Shown here one piece after another: positions 22,446 to 34,440 of a stretch of 64,000 nucleotides of DNA (its first letter is position 1; every line of letters begins with the position of its first letter). The position numbers were made by a program, and so were the translations under genes. Source of the stretch: Camellia lanceoleosa (taxonomy: Eukaryota; Streptophyta; Magnoliopsida; Ericales; Theaceae); contig CM045761.1 of the NCBI GenBank assembly GCA_025200525.1, forward strand, positions 79,699,551-79,763,550, written 5' to 3'. The notes under the pieces were generated by a model, which was given only the letters and a program-made list of their open reading frames with translations, was not told where the DNA came from and did no database searches.

Positions 22446-22973
22446 GACCATCTCCAACGGTTAACCAAATCCAACACCAAATTTAAATTTTGATGAAAAA
22501 GGCCCCTTTTCATGCTCCAACCGTTTCATCAGATTGATATCAAATTCAGAATTCAGCAAATCTTTCACCAAACTGAGTACAAAAGTATTTCAAAGAAATC
22601 ATATCGACGTTGGGATGAGAGAACCAAGGCGACCATCCGGGTGACCAACCGGTTGACCAACCGTCACCCTGAAAAAATTCAGACAGTTCACTAAACGGTT
22701 CAAACAGTCCAAAAAAAAAAAAAAAAAATTTTTTTTTGCCTAGGTGGTCGACCACCCGGTCGACCACCCAGGAGTCCAAAAAGTTCAGTTCAAAAGGTTC
22801 AAACCGGTTAAAAAAAAAAAAAAAAAAAAATTTTGGGCTTCACCGGTTGCCCGGCGCCAATTTGGTGAAACGAATTTGATGAAAACTGTTGGAGCGCGAA
22901 GTATCAAATCAAGGAAATCGCACATTTTTTACTCAAATCTGATGAAACTTTTGCTGAACCGTTGGAGATGCTC
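22446..22973. mobile_element. PIF/Harbinger (Tourist-like) MITE, 528 bp
   Basis: Ends are GACCATCTCCAACGGTT and inverted GAGCATCTCCAACGGTT, flanked by the 3-bp duplication TAA (22443-22445, 22974-22976). TIR and TSD fit PIF/Harbinger. The interior holds two A-runs and an internal palindromic block around GGTCGACCACCCGGTCGACC (near 22745). Confidence 0.85.
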
Positions 22974-23190
22974 TAAAGCATAAGTAAAAAATAAAATAAA
23001 TAAATAAAAAAATATAAAATACTTATTATTAAATTTAATGCACCTTTATTAAAACTAATACAGTTATTATTATTTTCATACAATCTCAAAACACTTTTTA
23101 AACATTTCTCAATATTAAACAATACATTTATTATCATTTGTCTTTGTAAATAATGTAAAAAAAATTGTTCCTAAACCACCAAATAAGAAA

Positions 23191-23337
23191 AATGCTACAT
23201 GTTTCAAAAATTTTATCAAAATTTCTACCAAATATCTTATATGAGTATGAAATCCACACTATATAGGTCCCATGTAAATCTAATATCCATAAAATATTTA
23301 GCAGAAATTTTGATAAAATTTTAAAGGTGCTTAGCAT
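23191..23337. mobile_element. Short foldback MITE, ~147 bp
   Basis: AATGCTACATG, then AATTTTATCAAAATTTCT on the left, is mirrored on the right by AGAAATTTTGATAAAATTT and GCTTAGCATT. A nearly complete hairpin. Confidence 0.65.
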
Positions 23338-23363
23338 TACTAAACAAATAGGGAAAGACTACC

Positions 23364-23787
23364 TAGGAGTGTAAAAATAACCCATGGCCCGTGGGCGCCC
23401 TGAAGCCCATCTGCGGCCCGGGATGGGCCCGATCGGATTAGGCCCGAGATCCTAGGTCGAGGCTTAAGCCATCGTTTTGAAGCCCGACCCGGCCCGCCTA
23501 AATCGCTCCATCGGCCCGCACAAGGCCTACTCAAAACCTAAGCCGCTCCAGGCCTAGTGTCATTTTTGGTTAAAAAAATAGAAAAAAAAAAAATTGTTCA
23601 AGCCCTGCATAAGCCCGAGACCAGACCCATCAGCCTGCCCAAGGCCCGAATACACCTAGGTCTGGGCCTTATTTGCTGGCCCGTGGGCCTACCTGACCCT
23701 GCTTGAACTTTGACAAGAGCCCGCGAGGCCCAACATAGGCTGGCCTGAGTTGGGATCTGGATGGGCCAGGCCAAATTTATACCCCTA
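23364..23787. mobile_element. hAT-like MITE, GC-rich, ~424 bp
   Basis: Ends TAGGAGTGTAAA and inverted TAGGGGTATAAA. The flanking octamers AGACTACC and AGGCTATC match at 6 of 8 positions, a decayed 8-bp TSD. The interior is rich in GGCCCG/CGGGCC phrases, unlike the AT-rich flanks. Confidence 0.65.
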
Positions 23788-24069
23788 AGGCTATCGTACA
23801 TAACTTTTGAAGTGTGTATCGTATACACCTTATAACTAAATAAAAAAATGACATAATTTCATATTTTTTGCGTCATAATTATAAAAAAGAAAAAAATCAC
23901 AACCAAACAGCACAAAAGGAATAATTAAAGATCTCATGAGTTATAATTAAAATAAGGTCATAATTAAAGAAAAAAATTGATTATAACTAAAAAAATAATG
24001 ACATAAGTTAATAATGCATATAGTAAGGGTGTGTGCAGAAGAATTTCGTAAGCAAATAATAATAAGGGT

Positions 24070-24298
24070 AATGCTATAGTGTGCAACTTACACCTTACAC
24101 CTTTTTGTGTTCACTTACACCTTACACTTACACCTTTTTTACCTTGCACTTACACCTTTTGTGTAAGTGGCACATGGTGTGCAACTTATACATTTCATTT
24201 ATACCTTCCACTTACACTTACACTTTACACTTACACCTTTTGTGTGAGTGGCACATGGTGTGCAACCCACTTACACCTTTTGTGGGTTGCACACCTAA
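24070..24298 (+). repeat. ACTTACACCTT-type low-complexity repeat
   Basis: Repeats of CTTACACCTT and CACATGGTGTGCAAC, bounded by AGTGTGCAACTT and the inverted GTTGCACACCT, so possibly a small TIR element. Translations of this stretch are repeat-derived. Confidence 0.5.
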
Positions 24299-24539
24299 GA
24301 AAACTCCTAATAACAATGATACATCCCCATTTTAAATCGTCAATGACAAGACAAGCATTAATTGAATAGTTTTATATTTTAAGGGCAAATTACATACTCT
24401 TTGAGGTTTAACTAAATTATAGATTCTCTCATGAGATTTCAAAAATTACATCCTGTTTCATTACAATTAACGTCGTTGATGGAGATAATAAATTGATTAA
24501 AATACCCCTAACTATGTTATGTAGAGAAGAAATGGGGAT

Positions 24540-24920
24540 ATCTTCTTGTAGCTTCAAAGCCGATTCTTCTTATCCTTTGTCGGAGATTATTTTGAATGTT
24601 TTTCAATGATCTGAACCGTTCATATTGTAAGGCTCGTCGAGTAGATCATCCATGCAAAAAATCAAGTTGATTGGATATCTGTAGCCCTATAACAAAGCAC
24701 ATTTGTTTTTATAAAAATTAACGGTTAACGTAACTTTCATAAATTTTTGAAAACAATTAGAATCTGATCATGGGGTTATGAATTTCCGATTAATTTGATT
24801 TTTTACATGAATAGTAACCTTGACGAACCCTACAATATGAACGGTTCAGATTATCGAAAAATGCTCGAAAAAATCCCCTATAAGGGGATTAAGAAGAATC
24901 GCTTGTCGAGGCAAGAGCAA
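24540..24920. mobile_element. Foldback MITE (AATCTGAACCGTTCA family), copy 1
   Basis: The left arm around ATGATCTGAACCGTTCATA (24607) is mirrored on the right by TATGAACGGTTCAGATTAT (24837), with arms ~60-100 bp or more. Related foldbacks occur at 41330, 43490, 50985 and 54085. Confidence 0.7.
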
Positions 24921-25392
24921 TTCCTGTCTGTAGAGAAATGATGATATTTGACTGATACATCATGTCAAGTCAGGCAATAGTTGTTCAGTACTTATTTTAG
25001 AATTTTTTTTCAAAAAAAATTAAAAATTAATTTGGTTAAGAAATAAAAAAAATATTAAATAATTATCATTTTATATAATTTTATTTTTGAGAGGTTAGAT
25101 ATAATTTTTACAAATTAAATATATTTTCATTAAATTAGTTTTCATTTTTTTTTCAAAAAAATATTATGAATTTTTTTTCTAAATAACAAATCAAACATGG
25201 TTCCACGAACTTATGTAGTATTTAGTTTAGAACTCAAATAATTATTTGAATTAAAAAAATTCAAAACTCATAACCAAATAATTTTTACAATAAAAAATAT
25301 TTACCCTAAAAAAATAAAATTAAGAAATTTTTTAAATATTAAAAAATATAAACTCAAAAAATTTTAAAGTACAACTCAAAACTCAAAACTCA

Positions 25393-25592
25393 TGCCTCGT
25401 TTGGGAACATGTTTTTTTAGTAACTTTTTGGTTAAAATATGTTTGGGATGATTTTTTCATTTTTTATGAAAAGATGTGCAAAAAATAGAGAGAAAAATGA
25501 ATCTTTGAGTTTTTGGTATAGATTGTTGGTTTTTTAATTTTTATTAATGACTTTTTGATTTTTAAGCTAAAACATGATATTTCCAAACGAGG
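25393..25592. mobile_element. Foldback MITE with GCCTCGTTTGG ends
   Basis: Left end GCCTCGTTTGGGAACATG, right end inverted GCCTCGTTTGGAAATATC. Arms contain AAAACATG and TTTTTGATTTT. TSD not certain. Confidence 0.6.
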
Positions 25593-27540
25593 CCTCAAAA
25601 TTGAATAATTTTTCTCTTTTCAAAATTCAAATCATGATTCAAAAACTAAATTAAGCAGATTCTTAATTACTTTTTCCATCTAACATAATTTTTTTGTAAA
25701 TTTTGTTAACTTATCAAAGAGATTTCAAGTTAAATCAAATTGTTCAATACCATGGAAGGGTACCAGGGACAATATCATTCATCAATAATAATTCCTAACG
25801 TTTACTTAAGAGTATGTGAATGTAAATCTTGAAAAACAGGATATAATTTTAAAATTTTAAAAAAAAATTCATAATTTAACTAAATCCCGATAGGGGTGTA
25901 AATAATTTATCTTATATTGTGGGTGTTTGGGAAATGAGTTTTTATATAGATTTTTTTAGTTGTAAGATATTATTGGAGAAAAAAAATTTTGTGTTTGAGA
26001 AGATAGTTGGATTTTTTTATGGTTGGATGTGATGTTTGTGAGAAAAAAAGTGAAATGATTATGGAGTTGGATATGATATTTTGTTTGGATTTATTTTTTT
26101 TGATTTTGCAAAAAGTTTGGTTGCATTTGCTGGAGTTTTGTAAATATGATTTGAGAGTATGAGTTGTATTTTGAGTTGTGAGTTGTGGAATTATGATTTG
26201 AGTGTAGAAAATTTGTTTGATTATGATTTTTGAATAAAGTATTGAATTGAGTGTGGAATTGAGTTTTAAAAGTTTGATTTGACATGTGAAGTAAGAAAAT
26301 TTCTTTGGTTATGAGTTTTGGAAAAAAAAATTTAAAACTTAATTCAAATTGTTATAACTCATAACAAAACACACTACTTTCACACTATTGAAAATTCTGA
26401 TCAACACTCATAACCAAACTCTTTTTAAAATTCAATTAAAAAAATTTATTATTCACAGAAAATAATATTAATCAATTTTTTAATTGAAAATACTACAAAG
26501 GAAATAATTTTTTTCAAAATAAATATTCAAAAAATTTAAATCATAAATATTTAAATAATTTAAATAATCTAAAAAATTTAATAAGTAAAAAAATTAAAAT
26601 AAATATTCAAAAAATTTAAATCGTAAAAATTTAAATAATTTAAATATTCAAAAATTTTAAATAATTTAAAATGTTAATATTTTAAATTTAAAAACAACTC
26701 TACACTCAAATCGTAACCAAACACGTAAAACAAAACTCAATTAAAAAATTATTTTTAAAACTCATAACCAAACACATAATTCGAAACTTCATACTACTTT
26801 CATAACTCTACACTCAAATCGTAACCAAATCCATAACAAAAAAAAATTAAATATTTAAAAATATTTTTATAAAATAGACTTTGAATTTATTTTTATAAAA
26901 TATTTTAAAATTTAAAAAATTAGAATCGTAATATTTTAAAATTAAAATATTTAAAAATATTCAAAAAATTAAAAAAATCGTAACATATTTAAATATTTAA
27001 ATATTTAAAATCTTAACAAAATTAAAATATTTAAATATTTAAAATATTTAAAAAGTTAAAATATTGATTTGAATTAAGTTTTGGAAAGAGTTTTGAATTA
27101 TGTATTTGGTTATGAGTTTTGAGAAGTAATAATTATATTTTGAATTGAGTTTTGAAAAATGAGTGTAGAATTATAATTTGAAAACTCAAAACAAACAATG
27201 CACTCAAATCAATAGATGAAATTATAATTTAAATTGCTTACCAAACGGAGCCTTTATCTTTTTGTAAAAAAAATTTTAAAAAAAAATTCAAATTCCAAAC
27301 TTCCCAAACATCACCATTTTAATAAAAGTTTTAAATAATATAACTTATAACACATCAATTGAGATTGATTTAAAAATTTAAAATTGGAGCTCGGAAACAT
27401 TTTCTAACAAATAATCAGCCCATCAAATTCAAATGTTTTGTTTTCCCACGACAATGCTTGAATTTCCTAATTCTTGGACCGTCCACTGCAAGATTTTAAT
27501 AATATTAATGTCATATTAAAAGCTGCAAACAAATATTACT
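25593..27540. other. Very AT-rich low-complexity DNA
   Basis: No gene. 26430-27060 is dominated by AAATATTTAAA phrases, and ACTCATAACCAAAC or its complement recurs often. It resembles decayed MITEs. Confidence 0.5.
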
Positions 27541-27969
27541 ATTCAAACCTGGCGATAACTGTGTGGTGTTGACCTCACACAGTAACAGACTATTGTCCTC
27601 CACTGTCTTCTTCTTCTCTCTCCTCCAATTAAATTCTACTAGTATTACTTTTTTACTTTACCTATCGCGAGAGCGTGGCACAAAGCACCAAGTTCTTACT
27701 CTGACATCTCTCTCTGAGCCTAGGCGTGTTGGGGTTAAAAAGCCATCTTCAACCTCTCTGCGTTTTGACAATTGGTAAGTACCAATCTCCCACAGGACAA
27801 AGCCACACCTTTATCGGTAATACATTGGAATATACAATTCGATTCATCAGCTGTAAACAAGGCTTAAAGCAACTGTGTCCATTGATAAGAATTTAAGAAA
27901 CAAGGAAAGAAAAGGAAAGTGTTAAAGAAGAAAACCCAAAATATGAAAAGTAAAAGAAAAGCAAAACCC

Positions 27970-28006
<37 letters not shown>

Positions 28007-28160
28007 TTCCTTGCTGTGTCTCTGACTGCTACTGTTAAACTTGGGTATCTGGGTTTGCTGCTTTTTTCTCTTTTCCATTTTGTAGAATTCTCTCTCTTTG
28101 GATCCCATGCCTACTTTTCCCCCCTTTCTCGGTTGTCCTTCTCTTTCCTTTTAAATCAAC
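27541..28160 (+). other. 5'-UTR-like, pyrimidine-rich stretch with splice donor
   Basis: Less AT-rich than its flanks, with CT-rich tracts and a donor-like ATTGGTAAGTACC at 27771-27783. A (CT)n microsatellite lies at 27971-28002 and no convincing ORF follows. It could be the leader exon of a lost or captured gene. Confidence 0.3.
27971..28002 (+). repeat. (CT)n microsatellite
   Basis: About 16 uninterrupted TC units. Confidence 0.95.
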
Positions 28161-29371
28161 CTGCACCCCCAAAAAGAAAGAAATCCCATTTAAATATTGG
28201 AAAATTATTTTGTGATCACTCATTCGATGTCCAAGCATTGTTAATGTTTTTATTAAAGATTTTTTTATCGAATTTGTTTAGTTTAAATTCGTCAAAATTA
28301 CTCTCTTACAACTAACGATGGAGTCTGTTAACATTTTTAACTTTTAATTTATTTTGTATCACATTACTTTTTATATTTTTTATTTATAAAAAGATAAAAA
28401 AATTAAAAAGTCAATTTTTAATTAACTTTTTAAATTACCTCTCTATTTGATTAGGTCCTTTAGAAATAGGCTTTTTTTAGTAATTTTTTTTAGTTAAAAT
28501 ATGAGATAAAAAGAATTAAATATGTTTGGGATAATTTTTTATTTTTTTTACAAAAGGATGTGTAAAAATTAAAATAAATGAAAAGAAATCTTTGATTTTT
28601 TAATATTTATTAATTTTTTTACTTTTTAATAATTATTTTTTTAGCGCTTTTTAATTTTTTTAAAATGAAGTATAAAATAATTAAAAAAAAAAAGTTGAAA
28701 TTTTTTATAATGATTTTTTTTAATTAAAATGTTGGGTTTGCCAAAATAGGCCTATAGAAGGTAAATAATGACAAAATGGATTTTGAGTTTATTTTTGTTG
28801 ATTTGATCAATTATAATTATTTAGAAAGATTAAAATTGACATAGTAATTCAAACCATCCTAAACAAAATAAATAAAAAATTGAAAATTAGTTTAGTATTT
28901 TTACTAAGATGGTATTATCTTACGCCAATCATCAATTATCATCAAATATTATTGAATAAAATACTAAATTAAAAGTGATATCATAGTAAAAAATTAGAAA
29001 ATTTTGAGTACTTTGTTTATAGATTTGGGATTATTGATGGCATAATCCACTCCAATAACTGTTGTATAATTTATTCGGCTTATTTCAAAAGTCATTTTAA
29101 TGTTTCGAATAGTTTATTCATTTTAATACTTTGATAAAAAAAATTATTAATATCTGATCAAATTAATTTTTTATAAATATATTTTATTTAATATTCATAA
29201 AAAATAAATTATTCAAATTACCAAAATAAGTCCCTAAATAAGTCCACCACGATGCACGGTGCGCAACAACAGTCCCAAATTCTTTGTTTACACATTTATA
29301 ATACATGTGACCCAAATTAGAGTATATGTGAACAGAATTCATGCTCTAATTGGTCTTTTATAATCAATTAT
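28161..29371. other. AT-rich spacer
   Basis: No gene. It includes a decayed MITE-like stretch at 28460-28730 with TTAGTAATTTTTTTTAGTTAAAAT. Confidence 0.4.
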
Positions 29372-29911
29372 TGTGGGGACATAATTTTTGAATGACGACA
29401 CGTGGTCGAGGTGTCACCGAAGTGCCAGACAGGATGCCACGTGTCCTGGTCATGATGCTGAGATCTCGGCTAGGCCGAGGTTATCTGCGAGAATACCAGA
29501 ATCTGGGATAAGCAGATAAGGGACAAGATTCCTAAAATGGGAGAAGACTTCAGTTTGGGTAAAGATAACACTCTTAGAGAGTTTATCCTAATCCTACTGG
29601 GAGTCCAAGATTAGTAGTAATCCCAAGTCCATTAGAGCTAGGCTTCTATTGGGACTAGAATTATGTTGGCTATAAAAGGGAGGCACCCCATGGGTCTAAG
29701 GTATGTCTTTTATGCTTTGTCTAGTGAGTTAAGTACTATTGGTTATCTTTGAGAGATATTTTACTGACTTAATCGTCGGAGTGCCCCCAGGTGGACGAGC
29801 CACCGCGGGATTCTTATCTTTCTGTGACAAGTCGTTCGAACTTAATCTATTATGTCAATGTTCTCCAGTTGAGTGCTTGATTGGCAGTATGGTCGGAAAT
29901 TAACGCACACA
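29372..29911 (+). repeat. LTR1 of element C, 540 bp
   Basis: Starts TGTGGGGACATAATTT and ends GCACACA before the primer-binding block. TATA-like GGCTATAAAAGGG lies near 29670. Confidence 0.9.
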
Positions 29912-30346
29912 ATTTGGCGCCGTCTGTGGAAACACTCTACTATCATGTGTTAACACTTGTCGAAATTTAAATTTACAAGTTAAAGTTAAACCGCGGACAT
30001 GTTTAACACTTGTTGAAATTTTAAAAATTTACAAGTTGAAATTAAACCGAGATCATATTTAACACTTGCTGAAATTTAAATTTACAAGTTGAAATTAAAC
30101 CGAAGTCATGTTTAACACTTGTTGAAATTTAAATTTACAAGTTGAAATTAAACCGATGTCATGTTTAACACTTGTTGAAATTTTAAAAATTTACAAGTTA
30201 AAATTAAACCGAGATCATGTTTAACACTTGTTGAAATTTTAAGAAAAATTTACAAGTTGAAGTTAAACCGGGATCATGATTAAAAGAATGAATGATATAG
30301 GTTTCATCACCTCAGGATGCCGAGGTAATAGAACCTAGGGGGCAGT
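29912..30346 (+). repeat. Element C internal 1: PBS, six ~55-60-bp hairpin repeats, PPT
   Basis: Six copies of a unit beginning TTTAACACTTGTTGAAATTT and continuing with AAATTTACAAGTTGAAGT then AAACCGAGATCAT. Each unit contains the inverted pair ACTTGTTGAAATTT / AAATTTACAAGT, so each can fold. No coding sequence. Confidence 0.9.
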
Positions 30347-30890
30347 TGTGGAGACATAATTTTTGAATGACAACACGTGGCTAAGGTGTCACCGAAGTGC
30401 CAGCCGATGTGCCACATGTCCTGGTTATGACGCTGAGATCGTCTTGGCTAGGCCGATGTTATCTACGAAGATACCGGAATTCGGAATAAGCGGATAAGGG
30501 ATAAGAGTCCTAGAATGAGAGAGAACTTCAGTTTAGGTAAAGATAAGACTCTTAAAGAGTTTATCACAATCCTACTGGGAGTCCAAGATTAGGAGTAATT
30601 CTAAGTTCATTGAAACTAGGCTTCTATTGGGATTAGGTTTGTGTTTGTTATAAAAAAAAGGCACCCTCATGGGTCCAAGGTATGTCTTTTATACTCTGTC
30701 TAGTGAATTAAGCACTATTGGTTATCTTTGAGAAATATTTTACTAACTTGATCGTCGGAGTGCCCCCGGGTGGACGAGCCACCACCGGAATCTCTTCTTT
30801 TTGTTACAAGTTGTTTGGGCTTAACCTATTCTGTCGGTGTTCTCTAGTTGAGTACTAAGTTGGCAATGTGGTCAGAAATTGACACACACA
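30347..30890 (+). repeat. LTR2 (middle) of element C, 544 bp
   Basis: Starts TGTGGAGACATAATTT and ends GACACACACA. It is more diverged from LTR1 and LTR3 in its first two thirds than they are from each other. Confidence 0.9.
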
Positions 30891-30925
30891 ATTTGGCGCC
30901 GTCTGTGAGAACGAAAAGAGAATAG

Positions 30926-31387
30926 ATGGCCAACGATTGATAGAAAGAGAGGGTTGAGGACGACACCCCTACTGAGAGTGGGAAACATATTGACCATGAC
31001 GTCGAAGAAGACAACTGCAATGAAGAGACTCGTGATAAGAATCACAGAGAAAAGGACGTCGGCCAAGAGGGCGACGTACCGAAGAAATCAGACCGGAGCG
31101 GGTATTATAACGAGGATGACCTCCAAGTATGGAAGGATAGATGCCTGCGGAAGGATGACGAGATAAAGGAAATGGCGAACAAATTGGCAGACCTACAAAC
31201 GGTCGTTGATTTCCTGATGCAGAACAACGTCATACAGCCACTGTTCAAGCTACAAGATACGCCGATTCCAGCGGTCAAGAAATGTGCCCAGAAAAGGGGG
31301 CAGAAAACGGTTCCTGCAGTCTCTCAGCATGGCGGGACCAAGGGACATTCTCACCGGCCTTCGTGGGAGGTCGGGCATGAAGAATGA
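30926..31387 (+). pseudogene. gag N-terminal remnant in element C
   Basis: An ATG at 30926, soon followed by two stops, opens a frame of ~150 codons. It is acidic and then charged, with EEDNCNEETRDKN, LQVWKDRCLRKDDEIKEMANK and LADLQTVVDFLMQNN. This looks like the coiled-coil N-terminal region of plant gypsy gag. There is no capsid core and no pol, so it cannot make a particle alone. The frame ends at 31387 just before the hairpin repeats. Confidence 0.6.
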
Positions 31388-31393
31388 TGCTTG

Positions 31394-31820
31394 GGAGTTG
31401 GAATTTACAAGCTAAGATTGGTTTAACACTTATTGAAATTTTAAAAATTTACAAGTTGAAGTTAAATCGAGATCATGTTTAACACTTGTTGAAATTTGAG
31501 AAAAATTTACAAGTTGAAGTTAAACCGATGACATGTTTGACATTTGTTGAAATTTTAAAAATTTACAAGTTGAAGTTAAATCGAGGTCATGTTTAACACT
31601 TGTTGAAATTTTAAAAATTTACAAGTTAAAGTTAAACCGAGATCATGTTTAACACTTGTTGAAATTTAAATTTACAAGTTGAAGTTAAATTGATTTCATG
31701 TTTAACACTTGTTGAAATTTTAAGAAAAATTTACAAGTTGAAGTTAAATCGGGATCATGTTTAACACTTGTTGAAATTTTAAAAATTTACAAGTTGAAGT
31801 TAAACCAGTGTCATGATTAA
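31394..31820 (+). repeat. Element C internal 2 hairpin repeats, about 7 copies
   Basis: Same unit as in internal 1, about seven copies with a period of 53-60 bp, ending before the PPT block at 31870-31883. Confidence 0.9.
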
Positions 31821-31883
31821 AGGAAGGAATAATATAGGTTCAATCACCTCAAGATGCCGAGGTAATAGAACCTAGGGGGCAGT

Positions 31884-32426
31884 TATGGGAACATAATTTT
31901 TGAATGACGACACGTGACCGAGGTGTCACCGAAGTGCCAGACGGGGTGCCACGTGTCCTGGTCATGATGCTGAGATGATCTCAGCTAAGCCGAGGTTATC
32001 TGCGAGAATACCAGAATACGGGATAAGCGGATAAGGGACAAGAGTCCTAGAATGGGAGAAGACTTCAGTTTGGGTAAAGATAAGACTCTTAGAAAGTTTA
32101 TCCTAATCCTACTGGGAGTCCAAGATTAGCAGTAATCCTAAGTCCATTAGAGCTAGGCTTCTATTGGGACTAGGATTATGTTGGCTATAAAAGGGAGGCA
32201 CCCCCATGGGTCTAAGGTATGTCTTTTATGCTCTGTCTAGTGAGTTAAGCACTATTGGTTATCTTTGAGAGATATTTTACTGACTTGATCGTCGGAGTGC
32301 CCCCGGGTAGACGAGCCACCGCCAGAATCTCTTCTTTTTGTTACAGGTTGTTCGGCTTAACCTATTCTGTCAGTGTTCTCCAGTTGAGTACTAAGTTGGC
32401 AGCATGGTCAGAAATTGACACACACA
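31884..32426 (+). repeat. LTR3 of element C, 543 bp
   Basis: Starts TATGGGAACATAATTT, a G-to-A change in the usual TG, and ends GACACACACA before the ATTAT duplication. Its first two thirds resemble LTR1, its last third LTR2. Confidence 0.9.
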
Positions 32427-33349
32427 ATTATGTTTCAGGTATTCGAATATAATTGATTTACATATTCAGGTTCATCAATTTAATAATAGTGTTTTGCCTA
32501 ATAATATGGGTTTAGTCATTAGAGATTATCCAAAAACAAATCAAGGGTGCACACCTAAATTTTTAAGTAATTCTAGGACTAAAAATTCATATACAAAAAA
32601 AATATTTTAAAAAATTACGTGCAAGTCAAATTCATTTTAGTTTATGCCAAATAGTGTTTTAAGAATTATGTGACTTTTGACTTTCAATCCCGCTACAAAC
32701 CCCCAGCAGAAGTTGACCCCTAGCGACCCCCAGTGATGTGGTAGATAAGGTGGCAGCTAATGTGGAGTATGGATGTATACGCTGCTGTGTTGTGAGGAAA
32801 AAAAAAAAGATATAGCAGGAACCTCCCAAACCTGTCTCCGCCATCTTCCATTGTCTGTCCTCACCTGTCGCGGCCATTCTCCTCCTCCACCGTAGCTCTC
32901 CGCCGTCAACAACGGCCATAGCTCGCCAAGAACACTGGCTGTCCTTTGTCTGTCTCTGGCTGTCCTCTCTCTGTCGCTCTGTATCTTTGGTTGTATCTCT
33001 GTCCGTCACTCTTATAAATCTTCAGCTGTGTGTCTGTGTCTCCCTCGTCTGTCCACAGCTCCGCTGTCGCTTTCTATCTTCGGCTGTGTCTCTGTCTCGC
33101 ACGTAATCTAGATCAGTGGTTTATGAGGTAAAAATTCAATTTCATTAATTTCCTATAAAAAATCAATTTCATATAAAATTAATAAACAAATTTGAAATTT
33201 GAATAGGGCCTTCATATATGACTAATCTGAAATTTGAATATATAAAGTTCACATATGGCCTTCACATATGCTAATTCTCATCTATGGAGTTTGTATATAT
33301 GGAGTTTGTATATATTCTGATATGGAGTTTAAAATGAGTTTGTATAGTG

Positions 33350-33450
33350 CACTACCGGCCATAGGCATGGCACTGCCGGCCATAGCTTTGCCCCTACCGG
33401 CCACTGGTGAGCACCTGCCGGCCATTAGTGTGGCACTGCCGGCCATTGCT
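33350..33450 (+). repeat. CTGCCGGCCATAG short tandem motif
   Basis: Five copies of a CCGGCCAYWG core in ~100 bp, spaced 15-30 bp, in a locally GC-rich patch. Confidence 0.7.
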
Positions 33451-33929
33451 GATGGCCGGGACCCCTCCTTTCTCAGCTAGTTTCCGGGCAGATATTTTGT
33501 ACCAGCTGGATTCCTCATATCTGCCCTTCATATATGTGTATGAAGGGATCAAAGCCTTTGGAAGCTTGTTCAAGAAGCTTTAGCCTTGCATTGCTCTATA
33601 TAAGCAAGAGGCTTCTTCCTTACACCAGGTTTTGAGATTTTGGAGGGCAAAAATCCATCTCTCTCTATATTACTTGTGGTTAGAGCTTGGAAGTTGGATT
33701 TCTTTGCATTTTTGCACTACACCTCATAGCACAAGACCTCCATCCTCCATTCAAACACCTTGAGGCTGATCTTCAGAGGCTAGAAGCTCAGTTTTTTGGA
33801 CCAAAAGGTTGCTAAAGACTTGTCAAGGGTAAGTACACTTTTCCTCTAAACTAGCCTTTTTTTGTTTCATTTATAAGCCTTGCTTGCAAGAATTTTTGGG
33901 CTCCGACCCTAACTGAAAATAATCATATT

Positions 33930-34440
33930 TTGAGTCTCTTTTCATGTTTGATTAAGGGTCTTTTTCTGTTTGAGACCTCCTTCCATCACTTGCCTCTTTA
34001 ACTTTCTTTTAGGCCTATTTTTGCATAGTATTTTAGGCTTATTTGTGAACTGTTTTGAGCTTTGATGTAAACTGTAAAGTGGCTTGTTTTGAGCCCTTCT
34101 TAAACTTTGTTGAAGGGCTCTCCTTTGTTTGAAGTCATTTACTACCACTTGCCTCTTTACCCCTCTTTTAGGCCCTTTTCTTGCATGCTAGTTTAGGCCT
34201 ACTTGTGTTTATTTTTGTGGTTTGATGTAAACTGTGAAGTACCTTATTTTAAGCCCCTCTTAAATTTTGTTGAAAGACTCCTTACTTTTTGGGGTCGGCT
34301 ACTGCCCCTTGTCTCTATTCTCACTTTTAGGGCCATTTTTGCATGATAGATTAGCCCTATTTGTGTTCATTTTTAAAGCATGTTGTAAACTGAAAAAAGT
34401 GTTTTTTTTAGGCCCTCTCCATGTTTGATTAAGGGCATTT
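33930..34440 (+). repeat. Tandem repeat, ~158-bp unit, about 3 copies
   Basis: Unit landmarks GAGCCCYTCTTAAAYTTTGTTGAAGG (33935, 34092, 34251, 34411, with drift) and TTTGATGTAAACTGTRAAGT recur at ~158-bp intervals. It lies inside the putative giant LTR. Confidence 0.75.

Larger units (their letters stand above)
29372..32426 (+). mobile_element. Element C: non-autonomous LTR element with three LTRs
   Basis: Order: LTR1 (29372-29911), internal 1, LTR2 (30347-30890), internal 2, LTR3 (31884-32426). The whole unit is flanked by a 5-bp duplication ATTAT (29367-29371, 32427-32431). Each internal part opens with TTTGGCGCCGTCTGTG and closes with the PPT-like AACCTAGGGGGCAGT. Internal 1 has only repeats; internal 2 has repeats and a gag remnant. 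No pol. LTR sequence and repeats match element B, so it is a deletion derivative or parasite of that family. Confidence 0.9.

Noticed and set aside
24079..24369. Two overlapping plus-strand ORFs with His/Thr/Leu repeats
   Set aside because: They encode the ACTTACACCTT repeat only.
32659..33009. 116-aa minus-strand ORF rich in Arg/Gln/Thr
   Set aside because: Translated from CTGTCTCT-type repeats beside the MULE-like left end; low complexity, no domain.
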